Shown here piece by piece: positions 1 through 4,896 of a stretch of 5,507 nt of DNA. This DNA comes from JAOUEE01 sp051011595 (GTDB taxonomy: Bacteria; Actinomycetota; Acidimicrobiia; Acidimicrobiales; SHLQ01). The position numbers were made by a program, and so were the translations under genes. The stretch spans positions 1 to 5,507 of the forward strand of contig JBPCTQ010000203.1 in the NCBI GenBank assembly GCA_051011595.1. The letters run 5' to 3'. How positions within the stretch are numbered: the stretch's first letter is position 1; every line of letters starts with the position of its first letter. The notes beneath the pieces are model-generated. The model saw only the letters and a list, made by a program, of their open reading frames with translations. It was not told where the DNA came from and searched no databases.

Positions 1-1077
1 CTCCAGCAGGTCGTGTTGGTCGAACCAGTCGACCACTGCGGCTCGAGCGTCTTCGCGACTCAGCCCCACGAACGACCGGGCTTCGTCGCCCACGTCGTCC
101 CAGCCGTGCTGATCGCTGATGGCGGCATCGGGGCCCATGATGTTGACGACCGGCAGGTCGTGGCGCACACCGATGTCCCAGTCGTTGGGATCGTGGGCCG
201 GGGTCACCTTCAAGAATCCGGTGGCGTACTGGGCCTTGATGTCACCGTCGGGGTCGGCCATGACCACGTAGTCGTCTTCGACGATGGGGATCCGTCGGCC
301 GACGATGGGGAGCTCGATCTCCTTGCCTCGCAGCTCGGCTGCACGAGGGTCGGCCGGATTCACGGCGACGGCGGTGTCGCCCAACATCGTCTCCGGGCGG
401 GTGGTGGCCACCGTGACATGACCGGATCCGTCGGTCAGCGGATACCGCAGGTACCACATGTGGCCGTCGACATCTTCGTTCTCGACCTCGTCGTCGGCCA
501 GCGCGGTGCGGGTGACCGGGTCCCAGTTGACCAGCCGTTTGCCTCGGTAGATGAGGCCGTCACGGAACAACACGAAGAAGGCGTGGCGCACTGCGGTGGC
601 GCACATGTCGTCCATGGTGAATCGGGTGCGGTCGTAGTCACACGACGCCCCCATGTCGCGCAGCTGGCTCAAGATGACCGCTTCGTATTCGTCCTTCCAT
701 TCCTGGGTCTTGGCCACGAAGGCCTCGCGGCCCATCTCGAGCCGTTTGATGCCGTCGTTCAGCAGTCGTTTCTCGACCACGGTCTGGGTGGCGATGCCGG
801 CATGGTCGGTGCCGGGCATCCACAACGTGCGGTCGCCCCGCATGCGGTGGAAGCGGGTGAGCACGTCCTGGAGGGTGTTGTTGAGGGCGTGGCCCAGGTG
901 CAGGGCGGCGGTGACGTTGGGCGGCGGGATGACGATGCTGTAGCTGTGGCCGGTGGGTGAGGGGTCGTCGGCCTCGACGTGGAACACGTTGGCCTGGTTC
1001 CACCGCTCGGTCACGAGCTGCTCACTCTTGTCGGGCTCGTAGGTCTTGGGGAGCTCGGTGGCGGCCGGTTCGGTCAT
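1..1077 (-). CDS. valS: Valyl-tRNA synthetase, N-terminal part (cut by window edge)
   Basis: Cytoplasmic class I aminoacyl-tRNA synthetase that charges tRNA-Val with valine and hydrolyses mischarged Thr-tRNA-Val. I translated 359 codons from the ATG at 1077 with no stop down to base 1, so the protein continues beyond the window; family members are about 850-950 residues, so well under half is present. Visible landmarks: the ATP-binding HIGH-type motif HLGH at residues 60-63 within PPPNVTAALHLGHA, GTDHAGIATQ at 89-98, the NWDP segment near 184-187, and the inserted CP1 editing domain with TTRPETMLGDTAVAVNP (225-241) and TPAHDPNDWDIG (292-303). The KMSKS loop and anticodon-binding domain lie off the edge. 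Just upstream of the ATG the mRNA reads CCTCCTCACCC, with no Shine-Dalgarno, so leaderless translation is possible. The start fits because the aligned N-terminus (KTYEP...ERWNQANVF) begins normally for ValRS. Identity is secure. Confidence 0.97.
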   Translation of the reverse strand, partial: MTEPAATELPKTYEPDKSEQLVTERWNQANVFHVEADDPSPTGHSYSIVIPPPNVTAALHLGHALNNTLQDVLTRFHRMRGDRTLWMPGTDHAGIATQTVVEKRLLNDGIKRLEMGREAFVAKTQEWKDEYEAVILSQLRDMGASCDYDRTRFTMDDMCATAVRHAFFVLFRDGLIYRGKRLVNWDPVTRTALADDEVENEDVDGHMWYLRYPLTDGSGHVTVATTRPETMLGDTAVAVNPADPRAAELRGKEIELPIVGRRIPIVEDDYVVMADPDGDIKAQYATGFLKVTPAHDPNDWDIGVRHDLPVVNIMGPDAAISDQHGWDDVGDEARSFVGLSREDARAAVVDWFDQHDLLE

Positions 1078-1085
1078 GGGTGAGG

Positions 1086-1091
1086 AGGCTA
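1086..1091 (-). promoter_or_regulatory. Possible -10 element for leaderless valS
   Basis: Read on the minus strand this is TAGCCT, matching the TANNNT pattern of actinobacterial -10 elements, and it ends 8 bases before the valS ATG. With no Shine-Dalgarno before that ATG, a transcript starting at or very near the A of the start codon is plausible. The spacing is one or two bases longer than the usual leaderless layout and I see no good -35 upstream, so this is a weak prediction. Confidence 0.25.
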
Positions 1092-1131
1092 CCGGGACTG
1101 GCGTTTTCGATCGTGATGGTTGCTGCCGAGG

Positions 1132-1158
1132 TCGCTGGCGGTGGGCTGCCACCAGCGA
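1132..1158 (-). terminator. Strong hairpin just after the SulP stop; terminator-like without a U tract
   Basis: Outer arms TCGCTGG (1132-1138) and CCAGCGA (1152-1158) pair perfectly. After a 3-base bulge (1139-1141) the stem continues with TGG/CCA around a four-base loop (1145-1148), giving ten pairs. It starts three bases past the SulP stop codon on the minus strand. No run of U follows on either strand, so it is not a classical intrinsic terminator; high-GC actinobacteria often have such U-poor hairpins, which may end transcription weakly or protect the mRNA 3' end. It probably lowers read-through from the SulP gene into valS. Confidence 0.45.
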
Positions 1159-1161
1159 TGT

Positions 1162-2913
1162 TCAGTCGTCGGCCGCCGGATCGTCGTGTTTCCGGGACGC
1201 TCGGCGAACGGCCTCGGACGGGCTGTGGGCCAGGTCGTCGTGCACCTTCGGTTCGAGCTCGGGGTGGCGAGCCAGAGCGGCGATGGCCGGCCCGTGGAAG
1301 CGGGCCAGCACCACCTCGACGCCGTCGTCGGCCAGGTGCTCGATCAGCTCGGCCATGACCTCCCGGCCGGTGCTGTCGATGTTGGCCATCATCTCGCCGT
1401 CGATGACCAGGGTTTGAGCCGGAGGCGATGCGGCCGCCACCAGTCGGCGGGCTTCGGTCTCGAAGGCCAGCGCATTGGAGTAGATGAGCGAGGCGTCGAA
1501 CCGGTACAGCACCACGCCGTAGACCCGTTCGGCCTCGGGGTGCAGCGCCAGGTCTTCGAACACTCCGGTCTGTCGATCGCGACCCAGTTCGGCGGTGTGG
1601 GGGAAGCTGACCCGGTAGATCACCACCAGCAACGACAACACCACCCCGATGATCACCGCCGGCAGGGTGTCGAACAACAGCACCGACACCAGCGTGATGA
1701 AACCCAGGGTGAAGTCGAATCGGTTCAACTTCCAGAAGGGCGCCAGCTTGCGGGGGTTGGCGCTGTGCCACAGCGCATGAATGACCACCGCGGCCAACGT
1801 GGCCAGGGGCAGCTTCTCGAACAGGGCGGCCAGGAAAAGCAGCGTGAGCAGGGCGATCACCGCGTTGATGATGTTGGACACCTGCGTCTTGGCCCCGGCG
1901 GCCTCGTTGGCTTTGCTCTTCGACAAGCTGCCGGCCACGACCATGCCCGAACTGATGCCGGCTCCGACGTTGGCCACGCCGTAGGCGATGAGCTCCTGGT
2001 CGGCGTTGATCTTCTCGCCTGTTGTCTTGGCCATGTCGGTGGCCGCCGCGTAGGCCTCGGAGAAACCGATCAGCACGACCGCCAAGGCACCGGCCAACAG
2101 GGCGGAGAGGTCGGCGGCGTCGATGTCGGGTACACCCATGCTGGGCAGGCCGGTGGGGATCGCCCCCACGATGAGCAGACCCTCGGTGTCGAGCTCGAAC
2201 ACCGTGACGGCCACGATGGCCAGCACCACCACGGTGAGAGCGCCGGGCAGGCGAGGCAGGAAACGTTCGATGACGAACAGCGACGCCAGACTGACGACAC
2301 CGACGGCCACGGTGAGTCCATCCCAGTGGGCCACCTTGGAGATGGCATCGCCGAGCTCGAGCAGGGCGTTGTGACCGTCGAGCTCGACGCCCAGAAGTTC
2401 GTCGAGCTGGCCGATGATGATGCTGATCGACAGGCCGATGATGAATCCCTCCAGCACCGCCTTCGACAAGAAGTTGGCCACCCAGCCGAAGCGCAGCAGT
2501 CCCAGGATCAAGAAGACGATGCCGGCCATGAGGGCCAGGCCGGCGGTGAGAACGACAAACGACTCGTCGTCGGCCGCGATGTCGCCCACCACGGCCGCCG
2601 AGACGGCGGCCACCGATGACGAAGTGGCCACCACCAGAAGTTTCGATCGACCGAACACGGCGTAGCCGATCAGGGCGAGCGGGGCCGCGTACAACCCGAT
2701 CTCGGGCGAGACACCGGCGATGCCGGCGTACGCCAACGATTCGGGAATCAACAGGGCGGCCACGCTGATGCCGGCAATGAGGTCGGCTCGGAGCCATTTG
2801 CCCCATTTGTAGGCCGGCAGCCACCCCAGGATGGGCAAAAACCGATGGAGGCGACCCTCACCGAGGTCGGGCACCCGGAAGTAGTTCTTGGCCGCTTGGG
2901 GGATTTGGGCCAT
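1162..2913 (-). CDS. SulP (SLC26) family anion transporter with C-terminal STAS domain
   Basis: A complete 583-residue inner-membrane transporter, a typical length for the family. SulP proteins carry sulfate, bicarbonate or C4-dicarboxylates, usually coupled to H+ or Na+; the substrate here cannot be read from sequence. Residues about 40-435 form the hydrophobic transport domain, with the TM1 signature IPESLAYAGIAGVSPEIGLYA (56-76) and the conserved core segment GSLSKSKANEAAGAKTQVSN (328-347). Residues about 450-560 form the cytoplasmic STAS domain, with IDSTG at 512-516, whose serine (514) matches the STAS position phosphorylated in anti-sigma antagonists. TM1 has Pro-Glu where many members have Pro-Gln. 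The ATG start is supported by AGGAG five bases upstream. It follows the small membrane protein gene by 44 bases on the same strand, probably as one operon; valS lies 84 bases downstream beyond a hairpin. No carbonic anhydrase or sulfur-assimilation gene is in view to choose between substrates. Confidence 0.95.
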   Translation of the reverse strand: MAQIPQAAKNYFRVPDLGEGRLHRFLPILGWLPAYKWGKWLRADLIAGISVAALLIPESLAYAGIAGVSPEIGLYAAPLALIGYAVFGRSKLLVVATSSSVAAVSAAVVGDIAADDESFVVLTAGLALMAGIVFLILGLLRFGWVANFLSKAVLEGFIIGLSISIIIGQLDELLGVELDGHNALLELGDAISKVAHWDGLTVAVGVVSLASLFVIERFLPRLPGALTVVVLAIVAVTVFELDTEGLLIVGAIPTGLPSMGVPDIDAADLSALLAGALAVVLIGFSEAYAAATDMAKTTGEKINADQELIAYGVANVGAGISSGMVVAGSLSKSKANEAAGAKTQVSNIINAVIALLTLLFLAALFEKLPLATLAAVVIHALWHSANPRKLAPFWKLNRFDFTLGFITLVSVLLFDTLPAVIIGVVLSLLVVIYRVSFPHTAELGRDRQTGVFEDLALHPEAERVYGVVLYRFDASLIYSNALAFETEARRLVAAASPPAQTLVIDGEMMANIDSTGREVMAELIEHLADDGVEVVLARFHGPAIAALARHPELEPKVHDDLAHSPSEAVRRASRKHDDPAADD

Positions 2914-2918
2914 CGCCG

Positions 2919-2923
2919 CTCCT
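2919..2923 (-). promoter_or_regulatory. Ribosome binding site of the SulP gene
   Basis: AGGAG on the minus strand, five bases before the ATG at 2913. It fixes the SulP start and shows that this gene is translated independently of the upstream small membrane protein gene. Confidence 0.75.
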
Positions 2924-2957
2924 GATGATCGGTGTGGCTGGGTACGGGACGCGAACC

Positions 2958-3410
2958 TTAGGTGTCGGCGGTCTGGGGTGCGCCCAGGGCTTCGTAGGCC
3001 CGTTTCACCAGCTCGCGCGCCACCATCAAGGTAATGACGATGAGTACGACGTCGAGGAATTTCCCGAGCTCGACGTGCTCACCGAAGATGATGTCGATCA
3101 CTTCCAGGATCACGAACTTCGACAGGAACAACACGGCCCACATCGAGACGAAGCCGAGCACCTTGTGGATGCGGCCGAAGAACTGGCTGACGTGGTGTTC
3201 GACCATGGTCAACAGGTCGAGCAGCACCTTGAGCACGACCGCGGTGAAGATCGAGATGGTGAACGAGTCGATGATGACGGCGTCGCGGTATTCGACGAAG
3301 AGATTCAGCACGACCGTGTAGACCAGCACGTCGCTGGCCCAGGATGTGAACCGTTCCTGAGCCGGGGTCACCCACTCCAGCGAGCCCTCGGGCTGGTCGG
3401 TGGCGGACAT
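2958..3410 (-). CDS. Unrecognised small four-helix membrane protein
   Basis: A 150-residue protein I cannot assign to a named family. It has a short polar N-terminus (1-25) and then four likely membrane segments at about 28-42, 44-68, 86-109 and 116-134, ending in a polar tail. The helices hold many acidic and polar residues for a membrane protein: Glu40 in YTVVLNLFVEYRD, Asp48, EHHV at 71-74, Glu103 and Asp106 in FVILEVIDIIFG, EHVEL at 111-115, and a basic ARELVKR stretch at 131-137. There is no signal peptide cleavage site or known catalytic motif. The reading frame is open upstream to 3716, but that extension is arginine/proline-rich and overlaps the divergent MFS gene; the ATG at 3410 has GAGG six bases upstream and begins the membrane-protein-like sequence. 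The gene lies 44 bases upstream of the SulP gene on the same strand, so an accessory role in transport is an inference from context. A distant resemblance in size and helix layout to PsiE-type proteins is possible but weak. Confidence 0.8.
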   Translation of the reverse strand: MSATDQPEGSLEWVTPAQERFTSWASDVLVYTVVLNLFVEYRDAVIIDSFTISIFTAVVLKVLLDLLTMVEHHVSQFFGRIHKVLGFVSMWAVLFLSKFVILEVIDIIFGEHVELGKFLDVVLIVITLMVARELVKRAYEALGAPQTADT

Positions 3411-3416
3411 GGTGAA

Positions 3417-3420
3417 CCTC
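3417..3420 (-). promoter_or_regulatory. Ribosome binding site that decides the start of the small membrane protein
   Basis: GAGG on the minus strand, six bases before the ATG at 3410. It favours this start over in-frame upstream starts as far as 3716, which would add about 100 residues of Arg/Pro-rich, non-protein-like sequence across the divergent gene. Confidence 0.6.
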
Positions 3421-3439
3421 GGTTGATGTTCGGCTTGCG

Positions 3440-3485
3440 GGGTCAGTTCGGGTTGATTGCTTTCTACAACAATCGGCTGTGACCC
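3440..3485. repeat. Nested imperfect dyad in the divergent intergenic region
   Basis: Outer arms GGGTCA (3440-3445) and TGACCC (3480-3485) enclose inner arms GATTG (3455-3459) and CAATC (3470-3474), with dyad centres about two bases apart. The dyad lies between the start codons of the small membrane protein and the MFS gene, 30 bases from the former and about 95 from the latter. It could be a regulator site or a hairpin in the leader of the minus-strand operon. The GTGACCC form of the right arm recurs at 3520-3526. No function can be assigned. Confidence 0.35.
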
Positions 3486-3537
3486 GGTCGCATACCGTGT
3501 GGGGTCTCGGCGTTGGTTCGTGACCCTTGGTCCTCCA

Positions 3538-3553
3538 GTCGTGACTTGACGAC
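3538..3553. repeat. Short inverted repeat over the candidate MFS -35 element
   Basis: GTCGT (3538-3542) and ACGAC (3549-3553) form a perfect five-base dyad around six bases. The right arm overlaps TTGACG (3546-3551), the best -35 candidate for the MFS gene. This placement suits a repressor operator, as is common for drug-exporter genes under TetR- or MarR-type control, but no regulator gene is present in the window. A dyad this short can arise by chance. Confidence 0.3.
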
Positions 3554-3574
3554 CGCACCGGCTCGGCCTTGTCT
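3546..3574 (+). promoter_or_regulatory. Candidate promoter for the MFS gene, possibly giving a leaderless mRNA
   Basis: TTGACG (3546-3551) matches the -35 consensus in five of six positions. After exactly 17 bases comes TTGTCT (3569-3574), a poor -10 hexamer because it lacks the conserved A at position 2. Six bases later is the GTG at 3581, which is the spacing expected if transcription starts on the first base of that codon. There is no Shine-Dalgarno before the GTG. The spacing is good; the -10 sequence is the weak point. Confidence 0.35.
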
Positions 3575-3580
3575 TTCCCG

Positions 3581-4756
3581 GTGACCGAGCCGTCGACCAA
3601 GCCGAGTACCCCACCCGGTTTCGCCGTGATCTGGTCCACGGTCGCCATCGACCAGGTCGGATTCGGCATCTTGATCCCGGTCCTGGCCTTGTACGCCGAG
3701 GACTTCGGCGCGTCACCCACGACCATTGGTTTCCTGGTCGCCACCTTCGCCCTGGCGCAGCTGATCACCGCCCCGATCGGTGGTCGCCTGAGCGACCGGT
3801 TCGGCCGCAAACCAGTGATCTTGTTCTCGCTGCTGGGTACGGCCGTGGGCAGCCTCATCACCGGTCTGGCCGGGGCTGTCTGGGTGCTGTTCCTCGGGCG
3901 GGCGGTCGACGGGTTGAGCGGAGCCAGTGTGACGGTCAGCCAGGCCGCCATCACCGACATCGTGGCTCCCCAGGATCGGGCCCGGCTATTGGGACTGCTG
4001 TCGGCCGCCTTCGGTTTCGGGTTCGCAGCCGGGCCGGCCATCGGCGGCCTGGCCGCCAGCGTCGGCGGTGCCCGGGCGCCGTTCTTCGTGGCGGCCGGCC
4101 TGGCGACGGTCAACGCCATCGTGGCCTGGTTCCGGCTGCCCGAGACCCTGCCAGCCGAGAAGCGGGTTTCGTCGGGGTCGTCGACCGAGGCCAAACCCAA
4201 GATCGACTGGCAACGTGAACTGGTCCGCCTGTTCGGTGTGGCGCTGGTGGCGTCGACCGCGTTCGCCATGTTCACCACCACCATCCCGCTTTTGCTCGAG
4301 CGACGGGCCGGGCTCGACGAGGGTGGCGTCGGACTGGTGTTCGCCGGTGTTGGTGTCGGGATCATGCTGGCCAGCACCTTCGCTGTTGGCCCGGGGGTGG
4401 CCACGTTCGGGCCCCGAGGAGTGGTGCGGGTCGGTCTGATGCTCAACATCGCCGGTCTGGCGATCCTGGGGCCCGATTGGGTGTGGGGCGCCATCATCTC
4501 GTCGACCGCGTTGTTGATCCTGGGCCAGAGTTTCCAGACCGGACCGCAGTCGGCCCTGGTGTCGAACGCCGTCGGACCCCAGGTTCGCGGGTCGGCCATG
4601 GGGGTGAACCAGGCATCGGTGGGGGTAGGCCGGGTCGTCGGCCCGATCGCCGGTGGTGCGCTGTTCTCCATCGGTGTCGGCTGGCCCTATGTGGTGGGTG
4701 CCGGGCTCACCGCCGTGGCCTTGTTCCTCGTGCCCGGCCCGTGGAACCGCCGCTAA
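3581..4756 (+). CDS. MFS transporter, DHA1 (12-helix drug:H+ antiporter) type
   Basis: An integral inner-membrane protein of the major facilitator superfamily, probably a proton-driven exporter of small hydrophobic compounds; the substrate is unknown. From the GTG start it has 391 residues, normal for 12-helix members. TM1 carries the DxxGFGILIPVLALYA pattern (24-39). The loop between TM2 and TM3 has motif A, GGRLSDRFGRKP (67-78). TM5 has the antiporter motif C, AAGPAIGG (149-156), which points to an exporter rather than an uptake system. A polar central loop runs from about 190 to 212, and the second half repeats a GPIAGG element at 354-359. An in-frame TTG at 3569 would add four residues; I prefer the GTG (MTEPSTKP...) because GTG is the commoner start and TTG overlaps the candidate -10. 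Neither start has a Shine-Dalgarno. The gene is divergent from the small membrane protein/SulP unit and lies 140 bases before the acyl-CoA dehydrogenase. Confidence 0.94.
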   Translation: MTEPSTKPSTPPGFAVIWSTVAIDQVGFGILIPVLALYAEDFGASPTTIGFLVATFALAQLITAPIGGRLSDRFGRKPVILFSLLGTAVGSLITGLAGAVWVLFLGRAVDGLSGASVTVSQAAITDIVAPQDRARLLGLLSAAFGFGFAAGPAIGGLAASVGGARAPFFVAAGLATVNAIVAWFRLPETLPAEKRVSSGSSTEAKPKIDWQRELVRLFGVALVASTAFAMFTTTIPLLLERRAGLDEGGVGLVFAGVGVGIMLASTFAVGPGVATFGPRGVVRVGLMLNIAGLAILGPDWVWGAIISSTALLILGQSFQTGPQSALVSNAVGPQVRGSAMGVNQASVGVGRVVGPIAGGALFSIGVGWPYVVGAGLTAVALFLVPGPWNRR

Positions 4757-4763
4757 CTCCTGC

Positions 4764-4793
4764 AATCGATCTGCTTGCTGTTGGCAAACGATT
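4764..4793. repeat. Dyads around the -35 of the acyl-CoA dehydrogenase promoter
   Basis: AATCG (4764-4768) and CGATT (4789-4793) flank a second dyad, TTGC (4775-4778) with GCAA (4784-4787) around five bases. Together they cover the -35 element and the start of the spacer of the predicted promoter. This may be an operator, for example for a TetR-type acyl-CoA-responsive regulator as seen for other fatty-acid oxidation genes. The arms are short and the two dyad centres differ by about 2.5 bases, so the call is tentative. Confidence 0.3.
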
Positions 4794-4803
4794 CCGGTAA
4801 GTT
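4775..4803 (+). promoter_or_regulatory. Predicted sigma-70-type promoter of the acyl-CoA dehydrogenase
   Basis: TTGCTG (4775-4780), a 17-base spacer and TAAGTT (4798-4803) make a standard-spaced promoter, and the -10 fits TANNNT. Transcription would begin near 4810, giving a 5' leader of about 85 bases before the ATG at 4897. It starts 18 bases after the MFS stop codon, so the dehydrogenase need not depend on read-through from the MFS gene. This is the best promoter match I see in the window. Confidence 0.5.
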
Positions 4804-4816
4804 ACCCATCAGTAGG

Positions 4817-4882
4817 CCCGGACATTCGCCGGGACCCGGGCGACGACGTCCGGAGAAATCCGAGGTGGCCCCGCGTGGGGTC
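4817..4882 (+). other. Structured 5' leader: three consecutive short hairpins
   Basis: The leader can fold into CCCGG/CCGGG (4817-4821 with 4829-4833, seven-base loop), CGGA/TCCG closed by a GAAA tetraloop (4851-4862), and GGCCCC/GGGGTC including one G-U pair around a GCGT loop (4867-4882). The last hairpin ends three bases before the Shine-Dalgarno. The segment CCGGAC (4818-4823) can instead pair with GTCCGG (4848-4853), which would break the first and part of the second hairpin, so the leader has two mutually exclusive folds. I recognise no known riboswitch class. None of the hairpins is followed by a U tract, so they are not obvious terminators for the MFS gene. Confidence 0.4.
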
Positions 4883-4885
4883 GAC

Positions 4886-4891
4886 AGGAGG
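4886..4891 (+). promoter_or_regulatory. Perfect ribosome binding site of the acyl-CoA dehydrogenase
   Basis: AGGAGG, a full Shine-Dalgarno core, five bases before the ATG at 4897. It is the strongest translation signal in the window and fixes the start of the gene, suggesting high expression when transcribed. Confidence 0.85.
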
Positions 4892-4896
4892 CCAAC

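Noticed and set aside
13..960. Long plus-strand open frame (315 codons) opposite valS
   Set aside because: It is exactly antisense to ValRS, whose motifs are unmistakable. The translation is low-complexity His/Val/Gly/Asp-rich, the usual shadow in GC-rich coding DNA.
1083..1088. AGGAGG on the plus strand between valS and the SulP gene
   Set aside because: No start codon at suitable spacing and no protein-like frame follows on the plus strand. It is the complement of the CCTCCT before valS.
1078..1161. T-box or other tRNA-sensing leader for valS
   Set aside because: The gap of 84 bases is too short, and I see no T-box sequence or antiterminator. Only a single hairpin adjoining the SulP stop is present.
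1022..2824. Very long open frames inside the SulP gene: 600 codons on the minus strand in another frame and 499 codons on the plus strand (1120-2619)
   Set aside because: Both translations are Arg/Gly/His- or Gln/Asp/His-rich without domains. SulP has clear transporter and STAS motifs, so these are composition artefacts rather than overlapping genes.
3411..3716. N-terminal extension of the small membrane protein by about 100 residues
   Set aside because: The extension is Arg/Pro-rich, lies across the divergent MFS start, and has no support. The ATG at 3410 has a GAGG site at good spacing.
3079..4671. 530-codon minus-strand open frame across the MFS gene and the divergent region
   Set aside because: It is antisense to a well-supported MFS protein, is rich in Pro/Ala/Thr/Arg, and shows no domain.
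4817..4882. Intrinsic terminator of the MFS gene
   Set aside because: The hairpins lie 60-125 bases past the stop, downstream of the predicted dehydrogenase promoter, and none is followed by a run of T. They are better described as part of a leader.
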